DNA of 64,000 nucleotides from Cloeon dipterum. Its lineage: Eukaryota > Arthropoda > Insecta > Ephemeroptera > Baetidae. The notes beneath the pieces were generated by a model that searched no databases, was not told the origin of the DNA, and was given only the letters and a program-made list of their open reading frames with translations. Below are positions 1 through 11,547 of this stretch, in pieces. The DNA lies in contig NC_088788.1 in NCBI RefSeq assembly GCF_949628265.1, positions 25,468,335-25,532,334 on the forward strand, in the 5' to 3' direction. The position numbers were made by a program, and so were the translations under genes. The stretch's first letter is position 1. Each line of letters begins with the position of its first letter.

Positions 1-2018
1 TCTACTGGTCCCCTCAGCCCGTGGAGATCAACGAAAGGGGCTGTCCACTCCGGTTCGAGTTCCTTGGCGAAAAGTACATGGACCGCCACTTTGAGGAATA
101 CAAAGCCGCAGTTTCCCTCGTGGTCAGTTACGATTTCGCGCTATTTTCAGCGTGTGTTTAATTAGTATGTGCATGAAATTAGGGTGTTTATCCGAAGTAC
201 GACGAAATTGCAGCTCTCCCGCTTTGAGTGAAATATTAGCATATCTGAGAGCAACGTGAATGTATAATTTAGAGGTTTGCTCGCTCGGCCCCATTAGAGA
301 GTCAAAGTATTTCGTACTCGTGCTTCGACGATTTCTAGTGATTTACGACACGATCAGAATTTGATCCTTAATTGAAAAGAAAATAATTGTGATTTAAGCT
401 CAAGATTTACGATGACGACGGCTTCGACATGGAGGAAATCCTGTGGCACACGATCAACTCAAGTTTGCTGCAAATTTCGCTGCAAAGCTTTCAACCCTAC
501 TTCCAAAACCACTCTCGATTTGGAGTCGAGTTTTCAGTTGCGAGCAACGATAATAATTTCTTCGAAAGTGTGCTCAGAAAGAAGCACAAGAATTTCGAAA
601 ACCTGGTTCCAGAATACTTCCAGGTAATGAGGAGTAAAAATCCCAACAAATGGATTTTTATTTAAATTTAATAGGGGTCTCAGCCGCGCAATTTCGAAGC
701 GGCGGCTGGCTGGGCTGGCTTAGCCGAATTTCAGCTCGGTTGCGGCTGAGCATTATTGCCGGCTGGCAAAGAAATTGTTAAATGTGTAGTTTGATATAGT
801 GAATAATGTCCCGCAGGACTGGAGGCTATTTTTTCTCTGTCCAAGGAACAGTATAATATTTGCGACTTTTTGACCGGTGACTGGTGCAGCTCCCAAGGCA
901 AAATACTTCTAATACTGTTTTTAACTTTTGATTTAAAAGATGGATATAAATTGAGAGCTGATTCAATTTACCTCTATTGCCGCATCAATATATTTAAAGT
1001 GGACATACTTTTGTTATTTTTTCAATGATGAATTTCAACACTCAGATTTGTCGAAATTTCAGATGTACGAAATGCTGGTGCCAAACGGCCTGCTGAAGAA
1101 TGGCGGCTTCATGCAATGGCACCGGATGGCGTTCACTTCGTCAGTGAAAAGCACTCGCTCAGTGGTGCCGACCTTCCAACAGCCGCTGCGGCTGATGGAC
1201 AACGAGGACCTGGAAGACGTCCTGCTGCAATCATATTTCGGCTCCGATTTCGTCGGCGCCACCACTCACGCGTTCAACATAACTTTCGGCTATTTCGGGC
1301 ACAGCTATTACGACAAGTTTGATCTGCTCTCCTGGTGTGTGTTTTGTGATCTCTCTGCTTTTTATGCATTCCGCCGCCTGCTCTGCCCTCCTTTGGATTA
1401 TAATTCGTATAGGAATAGGGCGGACGCGGTGCTTTAAGGAGCCTATAATTGAATTCGTCTCACATTTTTATGGGCGAACGGTAATAAATCCTCTGCGTCC
1501 GCCTGAGGTAACGATTTCGTGCGCAGTCAAGTTCCGAGCACGGCATAGACTAATGTAGGGGGACTGATTCTTGAGTCTTTCTTTTTATTTTGTCAGGTGT
1601 TGATTTGATATAGATTTTAGATTAATCGTGTGTCATTATTTTTGCTATAAATGGCTTTTAAAAGTGCACAATGAAATTAGTAATTAAGTAATGTGTTAAT
1701 TCTTATGTTATCAAAATCATATATATTTTGTCTTCATGAAACCCTTTCAGTTTTCTGTAGAATTTATTGCAAAAGTTGCTCAAGAAATGAGTAGAATTCT
1801 CCCTTTATTAAGTATATTGTTTGGCAATCAAACGCAAAAAATGTGAGAAAGATTTTGTTAACCCAAAAGTTTTACTAAAATACATTTTGGATTTCAGGTC
1901 GTTTGTATTTGGCTACGGGGACTCGCCGAAAACCGACATCAACTGGATGCTGGCTTTGGTTCACATTTTCGGATTCAGCCTGATTTCAATAATGATGACT
2001 TGCTGCTGCTGCCTTTAG
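1..2018 (+). CDS. GLMP: Glycosylated lysosomal membrane protein (GLMP/NCU-G1-like), 3' part
   Basis: This is the C-terminal part of a multi-exon gene; its 5' end lies outside the window. Exons joined by phase are <1-122 (frame from base 3), 405-623, 1063-1334 and 1898-2018, ending at TAG. All three introns are GT-AG. The encoded piece is about 243 residues. GLMP is a heavily glycosylated lysosomal membrane protein, known in vertebrates as the partner that stabilises the MFSD1 transporter. The family signals I see are the block GGFMQW, the block HAFNITFG about 75 residues later, then a FGYGDSP-type motif before a single C-terminal membrane segment (WMLALVHIFGFSLISIMM). An N-x-S/T site lies in NHS and another in FNIT. 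Unlike vertebrate GLMP, the protein stops right after the membrane helix in TCCCCL, so there is almost no cytosolic tail and the YxxPhi-type lysosomal signal is not visible. The assignment rests on remembered family features, not on a search. Confidence 0.7.
676..910 (+). repeat. Dispersed GGTCTCA element, copy A (in GLMP intron)
   Basis: GC-richer patch inside the 624-1062 intron. It starts GGTCTCAGCC and carries CGGCGGCTGGC, GCCGGCTGGC and, near its end, a gaccggtgactggtgcagct stretch. The same pieces recur near 11.7, 53.8 and 60 kb. Boundaries are approximate. Confidence 0.5.
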
Positions 2019-5000
2019 CTTCCACTTGCTTCAGCGACACACATGCACCACAATTGTAAATAATTATAAAACTGCATCAAATCCGTTAAATTACGCATTT
2101 TGGAGGCAATTATGACAATTTCGAAAACCCCCAAAACGACACATTTCAGGCTCAAAAACTGCATATCGCGAGAGGGAGGTGAAAATTCTCTCGTTTGCAT
2201 TTAAAACGAAAGAAAACTAAGTGCGCTTTTTACATTTGAATATTTGTGTAAAATACAGGGGACGAACGTGTATTCTAAAAGCTCTTTTTCGCAAGTTAAA
2301 TTTGTTACATCTGTGAATATAGTAAATTTTGTACAGTCGAAACGTTAAATTTATAACAGTTGCATAGCTTTCTCTAGTTTGCGCGTAACGGCTTGTTAAC
2401 TAAATCTACACATATCAACGCCAAACAGGAAATGTTATTTTGTAAGCTGCGATTTTTAAGAGTTTCCAATATTGTTGTGCTAATTGTAAGAAAAATTGTA
2501 AGATACATATCACTAGAAATTTTAAAATATGGATTTTCTGTCATTTGTAGCTAGACTCCAAGCCATTGTCTTTCAAACACACGGTTTGATCTCTTGTTAA
2601 ACACGCGAGGCCATGTTATATATTTAAAATGGCATTTTTAGCTTGGCAGCGACGAGGTTGATTTATTTCGTGACGCTATATGTAATTCTTTTTATACTGG
2701 GGATACTTTCCTCAAAGTTAAGCACATTTTGCTTAGCCTGTTCGAGAAATTGAATCCATGCATATTTTTAATCTCAAACAAGTGTTAAAATTCGGATTTC
2801 CACTTGCAATGGAAATTCTGCATGCATTCATGCAATTTTAAAATAATTTTGACATTCATTCAATGAAAAGAATTTAATGTTCACTCATTTTAGCCCTGTT
2901 GAAAAAGATAAAAGACAGCTTATTAATATTTTTGAAAATTTTTAATTAGTTAACGCACGGAGTCTAGTTGCAAACTACATACACAATGAAAAAACAGCGT
3001 AAAAAACAAATAAATGCTGGTAATGAGCTATGAACAACGTGTGTGAGCTCATGAGGTGGAGAGAAGTTAACTCGAGATAATCAAAACGCTGATGCCTGTA
3101 CAAAAACCGATTTACGAGAGCTCTAATTGAGAACATATCATACAATTATGGTTTACACTAATTCTACTGTCAAGACTTTTCAGAAAACAGCAACACTATC
3201 TTAACCAGAAGATGCACAAAATCAACATTTAATCACACTTAAAAAAGGAGTTAAAGGTAGAAAAGGTTAATAACTCTCACATATCAGATCAGAGGGAAAC
3301 TGGTGCAAAATTCTGCTTTTAGTGACGATTTTGTAATCGATCTTGACCAGTCATATCGCAGGTCATACGACTAATTGATCAATTTATGGACTGTAAAAAC
3401 GTGATTTTGATGTGCAGTTTCTTTCCATTATAATTCGTTTGAAGTATCATAAAATTGTTGAAAGGCATTTTACCAAATTGATGAATAAAACACGCATATC
3501 ATCTTTATTAAAATATTTAAGCAAAATAATTTTTTCGGAAAGTCATTTAATATGCAATTACGAATACACGCCAACGTTTAATAAATGTGAGGTTTAATTT
3601 GCTCCAACTCTACCATTTCCCATTGAGTAATAACTATAGCGTGAATGTATTTAAGAGATCCTCTGAAGTTTATAATTCCTAGGAGAATTAGCAATAACTA
3701 GAGCAGTGTATGAGTTGCAATTAAACTGTTTTATTTTATACTAAAACGAATCATCAAGTGTAGTTGTAACCCGTGCGACGAAAGAAAGTGTAAAAATAAA
3801 ACGATTTAAAGTTTGCTAAAACCGAAAGTGTGGTCATTCCTCGCCGATCATTAATAATAAATTTGCGGGGGCGGGCAAGAAGGGGAGAGGGCGTCGCATT
3901 GCATCGCGTCTAGCTCCAATATAATGCGAATGATATGCGAAGAATGCCGACCAATATCTCTTTATATGTGGGTCGCAGCGGGATTCCTGCACCCCAGCCT
4001 CGCCACCGACAACCCGCACGAGCTGTCCTAAAAAGCGAGACCGCGCCTTTGTCTGTTTCTCGCATTACATCCAACGATTGAGTCGCTCAACGGGGAAACT
4101 CATTAAACGACTGCAGCATGCAAATTCGTTCAATCGATAGCACTGCAAAATTTAGACATCTAACAAGAAAATTGCAGTTTGCTTTGCATGTAAATGATGA
4201 ATAAATAAAAAATATATAACAGCGATTATTTTTTGTAATGTTTATTCTCTCGTTGTCACGCTAATTTTCTTTTCAAATGAAAGTTTTTTGGGCTGGTGCT
4301 TTGTCTTCTGATTTATTATTTTTATTTATTAATATCTCGCGTAATAATATGTTGGCGGAGTAAATTTTTTGAATATGATTTATTTTGTGAAGTAAAAAGT
4401 GATATGGAGAAAAATTGCAGTTTTATACTTATTCAGCAACAGCAGTATTTAAGGTGTTTGCTTCAAAGGCTCTAGAATATTTACAGCGAAGTTTAAAAAC
4501 ATGCACGTTCGACGCCCCAAAGATATAAATGATATATATGATATATATGTAGACATTCCAAACTTGTAAGTTTTACACTCCAAAGTTTATTCCATCTTTT
4601 AAAAGTGTTTCCGAATTACTACCTTTTTGGGGAAACAAAAAATTCTTAATTTTCTTCACAAAATTCTTTAACAGACTACTCCTGGTCAATTTTAGCTTTG
4701 TCTATAAATCTTGTCCAAGATGAACAAAAACTCATTTGAGAATAATTTACATTGAAAAATCCAATATAAAACACGTAACATAATTTATATATAAAATCGG
4801 AAAGTTGTTTCTAATTTTGCTAAAATTCCTTAATGAGTATCAGGGTTTTACCTGGCGAGATTTCGATCGCATTAATAATTGATTTTAATGACGTAAATTT
4901 TTGGGTGCCCACAGGGGAGAGCGGAGGGAGAAACTCAGGTATCAATAAAAAGGCAACGCAAGAGCATACCTCTCGCGAGCGCGCAACCTGCTCGCACACA

Positions 5001-7471
5001 CAGATTCGCTCTTCTGACGACACGCGAGCAAATATCGGTACACACCAATTATCAATGCGATCGTTATCTCTTCAGGTAAAACCCTGACATCTCACCGGGG
5101 TTTAGTTTTTTATTTATTTTTTTGCCTTGGCTTTATTTCGGAATTAAGGTTTTCTGGTGGTTTAGGTTTTGATACTTTCACAATTAGTTGTAGCGGTTTT
5201 ACCCCATTTTTCAAATTATTGCATTTATTTATTAAATTGTTACTAGGAGTAAAAGTTGATGGAATCAAAATATAGGTGAAAAATATTTAGCTGAAAAAAA
5301 ATCCATAGGAGAACAAGAATCAAAGATGACAAATTTTAATGTAGAAGTTATAACGCGCTCAAGAGTACAATAACACTCTCCTGACCCTTTGTTGAGTCGC
5401 CAGACAGACGGTATAAGATGACGTAAACACTTTGATAGGGATATGGGTTGTTGCTGACTTAAATAAAGTGTTTCCCAGCTCACTTTCCTTGTTCGTGTCT
5501 GCTGTGTCAGGAGTGGAATTTGCTTAGTTCCATTTTCTCCAATTATTGTTAGCTAAGATTGCAGATTTTACTTCGCATGTCCCGGATTCCAAACGTCTTG
5601 TCTGAATGGACAATTCGCCTCCAAGCACGACTTTTTGCAAAGCCAACCTTATACCGACTGATAATTTTTAAGGTATCATCGCAACCACTCTGTCAATCGC
5701 CCGACACAACTTCAACATCGACGGCCTTGATATACCAGAAAAAATATCTGGGAAATCTCGGCTCGTTTGACATCTGGCCGCGTGGTTTAGTTTTCAAACG
5801 AAAAGGCAAAAGGATAGCGTGCGGAGATGTCATTGCCTGCTCTTTTATATTGAAACGTCAAAGCACAAAGCAATAAATAACACGATGAAAAATATTTTTA
5901 CCACCGGACCGAAATATCTCCAGCAAAATTTACATAATTAATGTGTTAGGGAATTTGATTTTTTTGTCATTAATTTACTCATAAAAAGGGTAGTTCGAAA
6001 TGTAATGAAATTATAATTTAATGTAATTTGAAACATATGTATTGACCATGCAAGAATAAACAAGCATATATGTGATTTCATTAAATTTTGCGCTACCCTC
6101 TTTATGAGTAAAATTATAAAAAATATCAAATTCCCTCTTAAATTAATTATGAAAATCTGGATGGAGATATTTTAGGAGGAAGAAAAGGGAGTTTTAAATT
6201 ACGAAACAGAAGTAAATGAATTTCTTAATTAAAGAAAACGAGCCAAGCAGTTTTATTGAAGTGAATGCTTTAATTAAAATCATTACATTATCTGTTTAAA
6301 GATGAGATTTTTGTAAAGATTTTTCTAGTTAATTATTTAAAATATTTTTTTAAATTTGAACATGCAGCAAATATATTCCAGGCAAGTTAATTGATACCTA
6401 GTTTTTGCGCATTAAACAACAGTCGTGTCAAATAACTTAACCTGCAGGCGCAGAAGTGCTGCTGAAGGCAGCTCGAAGAAATTGTTACGTCAGCTCCACA
6501 ATCATTAATTTTTATTCAAGCAAGTAACGAGACCGCGCAAAGAATGCGGAGTACTACACGAAGACCAGTTTTTGTTCTAGCACCAATTTTTAGGTGTGTC
6601 GAGGAGACCCGGCGTGTCGCACGCCCGCCTGATTGAGAGAGCGAGCATGACGTAAGTGCGTCAAAAAAATGAATGAATTTGTGCCTCGGCGCTCGTAACC
6701 TTGATCAAGAGTTCATTCACGAGCGAGAGTGTGTCCTGGATTTCCGCGTGCTAAACTAATCAGAGATTTTTTCATGCGTTATTATTATTTAAGCGTGACA
6801 AGGCCAGCGAAAGAATTTTTGATCGATCGATTTTCAGTGCAGCTATTTTCCTTCTTATCAACTCAGGTCCTATTTGCCAAGGTTGGGCAAAGTTAAAATT
6901 AAACAGCGTGCGCGTCACACCAACTCCGCACTCTGCATGAAACGCGATCTCCGCTAATTACTAGGCAAACAATTTTTTTCCGTTTTGGTTAGTGGGAGCA
7001 ATAAAACACGGCGCAGATAATCTCACCGGCACTCTTTCAGGTGGAGTTTCGGCATGATTTGAAATGTCCGCATTTGCGGAGAGATCTTTTTGTCGACTCC
7101 AGGGAATGACTAATGCTTTTCTAAGGACGTAATTCGCACTAATATGCTCAAATGACTTCATAATGATATGCTATTATGTCTAATTTACAAAAATGATTTG
7201 AAAGAACTCTTTAGACTAGATCCTGCTTTGAATGGCCTTTATAAGATTTTCTGATTTTATGGACAAAGTAGACCGTTTAAAATTACATGATGTTATAGTA
7301 ATAAACGAAAAAATAGGTATCACAGCTATTCCAATCATTTCATAAAATAGTGTCTCTTATTGTGAAAATCCTACTCTTCATATTTTAAACATATTTAATA
7401 GGTTTGCTAATCAATCAAATTTATATGTACCAACTTAAAAAATTGCGGCACCGTGGGAAAACCCGATAAAA
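2019..7471. other. Intergenic region, no gene seen
   Basis: About 5.4 kb of AT-rich DNA between the end of the GLMP-like gene and the end of the minus-strand coiled-coil gene. Open frames here are short (60-105 codons), lack flanking splice signals of consistent phase and do not resemble known families. The first few hundred bases are probably GLMP 3' UTR. The one structured item is the foldback element at 5912-6173. A stretch at about 4525-4550 is a short TA-rich simple repeat. Confidence 0.6.
5912..6173. repeat. Foldback (MITE-like) inverted repeat with arms of about 120 bp
   Basis: The left arm begins aaatatctcc at 5912 and the right arm ends with its reverse complement ggagatattt at 6164-6173. 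Reading both arms inwards, matching blocks occur in the same order: cataattaat, agggaatttgat, tttactcataaa, gggtag and taatgaaat. They are separated by small mismatches and indels, leaving a short centre near 6040. The whole unit can fold into one long imperfect hairpin. It has no coding capacity. It could be a MITE or foldback transposon; no clear target-site duplication was identified. Confidence 0.75.
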
Positions 7472-9662
7472 TTAAAAAAATCGTGGTTCAATACCCAACT
7501 CTGCAAGCCACATCCTCAACTGGAGCCCCTCGACAGCCTTTTGCTTGCCCTCCTGCTTCAGCTGCTCGCACTTTTGGTCCACGTCCAGCATCTCTTGCAG
7601 TAAAAGCTGCTGCCTTTCGCGAGCCGCGACCCCAGAGTCGACTGCCGCTGCGTTTCTGCCCTCAAGCACCTGCTTTTCTGCCCTCAGCTTTTCCACGCTG
7701 TCCTTCAGACCTTTCCACGTGTGCGATTTGCCCTGCAAGTCTTTTAGTCGAGCACTGCGAGAGGAAAAATTTACAACTTTTGATTGAGTCCATTCTGATC
7801 GAATTACGTCAGCCTTTTCTTTGTTTCGGTCTTTTCCTCAAGCTCGGCTCTCAGTTGCTGCGCCTCTCTATTCTGTTTCTTCAGCTGCTTTGCCTCTACT
7901 CTCTGAGACAGGCGAAGCGATTGCAGGAGAATAGAAGACTTAGAAAGATCCTTTTGCTCCATAATGCATTGCTGGAAAGAAAAATAGCAAAAATTTTCAA
8001 ACTTGAATTAGCGCTGCTGCTAATATTGATAATCTGGCCGATGTACTCAAAAGTTGTCGGTGTTGGTTAATCTGTAAAAATGTATATTTAACAGCAAAAA
8101 TATAAAATTGCAACTGGCATGCTTAAAGTGATAAACAATTTTATTTTAAAAACTCCGAAATAATTATACTGGGAAGGTTTAATAAAAATAAATTAACATT
8201 TTGCATTCCAGCAAAAATTAAGTTCACGATAAAATGGATAATTTTATACCGTGAGAGTTGTATTTTGGGAGATAAGGGACTGTATACACTCTTCGATGGC
8301 GGCCAGCCTTTCTTTGCCCGCAGCCAAGTCATCGAGCAAATTTGCATGCTCATTTCTCACTCCCGCTATTTTCTGACTCATGGAACCTGTCTCCAGAGCT
8401 AGGCGGCGATCCTGTAGGTTTCTCCAATCATCCTTTTGCTCGGAAAGAGCGAGATTGAGTTTCTCGCTCCTCATCTCGAGTTCTGCCAATTTATTCTCTT
8501 TTTCCGACAGCACATTTTTCATCTCGCTTTAATTTAATTGCAACATTTTCATCGTTTGGATTTTTTAAATTCAGCTCTACACATACCTAAATTCCACATT
8601 CTTTCTTCCTACTTCAGCAAATTCATCTCGCACTAATTTTATTTCAGATTCAATATCCACGATTTGACCTTCCAAATTTTCGTCTTCAATTGAAATTCTC
8701 TTCACATCCTTGCCCAATTGCCTCACTTCCAGAGCCAATGCTTTATTTGACTTAAGAACCTTTTCCAGTTCTTCGTCTTTTTCCCCAGCATATCTGTCGA
8801 ATGGCATGACTTTGCTGGCTTCTTCCATTAGTACATTCTGGTATCTTCAAACATAAAAAATTCCATTTTCTAATTTTTTCCCTTAACAACATTTTTGGCA
8901 AAATTCTGTTGCTGTAAGAAGCAAATAACAAAAATACTTCAGTGTATCAAACTGCTTTAAAAACGCGAGAGTAAAGATATTTTGTAAAATCAATAAGATA
9001 TTGATATTGGAAATTGAATAGCTGCTACTTTTCTACCAAATTTTTAACATTTAACCAATTATTTTTATACTTGTCCAAATATTGTCTTAGCTGCTGTAGA
9101 GATTGTCTATCGACTCGGAGGCAGTCGTGGGCAAGTTCGGCATACATTTCGCAAGGAGTGCGCAGCAACTGCACTTCAATTAACTTCAAACTCAATTGCC
9201 TCCTGTTCAGCCGACCAATTTGCTTCTGGAGCATCTTGTGGTAGTCGAGCTCCGCTTTTGCCTTCTCGTCCGCCAGTTTGTTTCGCAGCTTCTTAACCTG
9301 CTTGCTGGTCGCTGCTGCTTGGACATCGAAATTTGCCTGCGCCGCGTTCAGTCGTTGCTCCTGCATTTTGCCCGTTAAATATAACTGCTAAGCGCAGATT
9401 TTAAATCATCAACCTTGACAAAGTGCTCCTTGACTGCTAGCATTTCCTCTAGTTTGCTCAGGTCAACCCTGACTTGGTCCAGAGTCTGCACTGTTTTGTC
9501 GGAAGGGTCGACTTTGGACACGAGGACGCGGCTCTCTTGCTGTTCGCGCACTCTGATGTCGGCGATCAGGTCCAAGACATTCCGCAGCTCCAAAAGGTTG
9601 GAACGCTTCAGGCTCTCAGAGTCACCATGATTTTTCTGGTGTTTTAGATTAGCGAGGAGCAT
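7472..9662 (-). CDS. Coiled-coil protein of unknown function, 515 aa
   Basis: Six exons read on the minus strand: 9662-9414, 9360-9037, 8837-8587, 8526-8250, 7971-7808 and 7754-7472 (TAA). Phases agree at every junction and the total is 516 codons including stop. The chosen ATG is at 9662. Nearly the whole protein is charged heptad-like sequence (for example LAELEMRSEKLNLALSEQ, KQLKKQNREAQQLRAELEEK), so it is a long coiled coil with only short breaks, such as around MPFDRYAG. No membrane segment, signal peptide, zinc finger or enzymatic motif is visible. Exon 1 to 2 is joined by a 53-nt intron containing an in-frame stop and an ATG, which makes exon 2 look like a separate reading frame. Proteins of this kind are often cytoskeletal, centrosomal, ciliary or kinetochore components. 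I saw no signature that picks one of these, and the calponin-homology head of Nuf2 is absent. Confidence 0.75.
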
Positions 9663-11547
9663 TTTATAAATGGACAAACACGGAAATAAATAAAACCGTT
9701 GTCAACAAGAAATAAAAACTCAACAATTGATCTCGCTAAATGTTAGTTTGCCTCAAGTGTTTGACATTATATTGCTACAGTTTGGTAATCTCACCGAGCA
9801 ACAAAAGAAACGTGCAAATACCGTCGTATTCTTGAATAAATTCTTAGTGTTGCAAAAAAGCAAAATATCCCAAATAAATGGGTTTTTAATCGTTTTGCTC
9901 TTTAAATTTTAAAACTAAATTCTCACGAAAATATTTTCTTCAAGGATTTTTACAAATAAAAAGTACTTAAAGTTGATCATGTTTATATATGCAAGTGAAC
10001 AGTAGAACCCCAAAATATGAAACAGTTCGTATCTGAAATAGAGCAGAGTTCCTTAAATGAGTGAAACATTATTTTCCGTTCATAATTTTTCCATGACTTC
10101 TGGCTGCCCATCCTGATCAGAAACATAATATGTTATATGATATTATCATAGTGTACAGCTCTAGGGTTTCAAACCAATTTTCCCAGTGATTTGAAATTCT
10201 CTAATGGGGGATTTCTTATTTAAAATTTGGATTTCAAAACGAAATAAAAATTATTGGCAATTTTCCACAAAAAAAATCGTTTTGGTTGGCCCCGAGTCCG
10301 TGTTTCACTACCTTTTTTTAAAGATGTAATTTTTAATTTTTATTTAATGAAAGCATAAGTCCGACGAATCCTAGTAGGCCGGTGCTCCTGTGGTTGTACG
10401 TGCGCAGCAGCAAAGCCGGGCATGGCAGTGCGTTGAACAAATTAAGAGTACGCATAGTAACTTTAACAATTCAAATAGTTGAGGTAACCTTCATTACGGT
10501 TGAAATAATTAATCGTCCTTATAGATTTTCGCTATTTTTACAGGAAGCAAAATTATTGCTTCAAATAATTGGAGGGAACTGAATATACAAAAGAGATTTT
10601 TGATCGCAGCTCTCACAAGGTTTCATAACTTTACCACCTTTTTGCGACGACACGACCTGATTAAGAGGTGCTACTGTTAAGTGCGATAACGAGTTAAATA
10701 TTTTTCTTCTTTGATTTTTCGCTTAAAAGCGTCTTTCCTTATTTATATAGACTTAGGGTAGAGCCATTTTATAAACTTTTCTAGTTCCAAAAAATATTTT
10801 TTCGTGGCATATCAAAATGGTTTGATCAAATCAGCGGGGGCATAATTTTTAGGTATTATTCACATTGCAATAAATAATTGCATTTCTCGCTACTATTTCA
10901 TTTTGTTAGTACAAAAGTCTGAATATAATTGAGAAATTTTAACCTTTCCCAATCTGAAACGTGAACAAAATCCTAAAGAAACGATCCGTCAATTTAGGAA
11001 CTATATTAATCTCTGGCGATAAATGCTGCTCCAATCATGTCAGACATCAGGCCAGGGCAATTAGTCAATTATTTATAACGCGAGTTGAAGAAATTCAATT
11101 AGTCGGCTGTGACAGCACATCTTCTCGCTAAACACGGAGCAGAATGATCTGGCGCATCATCTCGTGTTCGAGGGGCAAATAATCGAATTGCTGCACCGCA
11201 TGTCAAGTAAGCAATTTGCACCCACGCCACCCACGCTCGCGAGAAAGGTCTCAAGTGGAAAACTTTTCTCGCGGCCTAATTGAGAAGGAAGCTGCGGCAA
11301 GGAAGGGTTCGTTGCGTCCTTGGCGATCGGAGGAGACCCTCGAGGGTGCCAACTGCAGGCGCGGCGCCGGCGGCACACCTCTCAATTTGGCTGGAGAGCA
11401 GGCGCCGAAATAGTGCGGTCTGTCGTCGCGCAGTCCCCGCCTCCGCCGCCCCCGCGCGCCTGGGGTGGCTCGACCACCAGTCCGCGGTCGGCTGCAGCCA
11501 CAGGTAGGCCACCACCCGCAGCAACCACCTGTGACACCGACGCCGAG
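9663..11547. other. Divergent intergenic region between the coiled-coil gene and Tdc2
   Basis: About 1.9 kb. The first part is AT-rich and holds the start region of the minus-strand coiled-coil gene. The last 300 bases become strongly GC-rich and lead into the Tdc2 start codon. I saw no gene and no clear TATA box for either neighbour. Confidence 0.5.
11216..11547 (+). promoter_or_regulatory. GC-rich 5' region of Tdc2
   Basis: A GC-rich block, unlike the surrounding AT-rich DNA, that ends at the Tdc2 ATG (11548). It is open in the Tdc2 frame from an upstream ATG at 11320, so translation could in principle begin earlier. However, the derived residues are low-complexity (Pro/Arg/Ala) and not family-like. 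A possible 5' UTR intron has donor caggtaggcc near 11502 and acceptor caccacccgcag ending near 11520. It is likely 5' UTR and proximal promoter. Confidence 0.4.

Noticed and set aside
9025-9677. Two-cistron arrangement in the coiled-coil gene
   Set aside because: A 53-nt GT-AG intron with matching phase joins the two frames into one continuous coiled coil, which is simpler.
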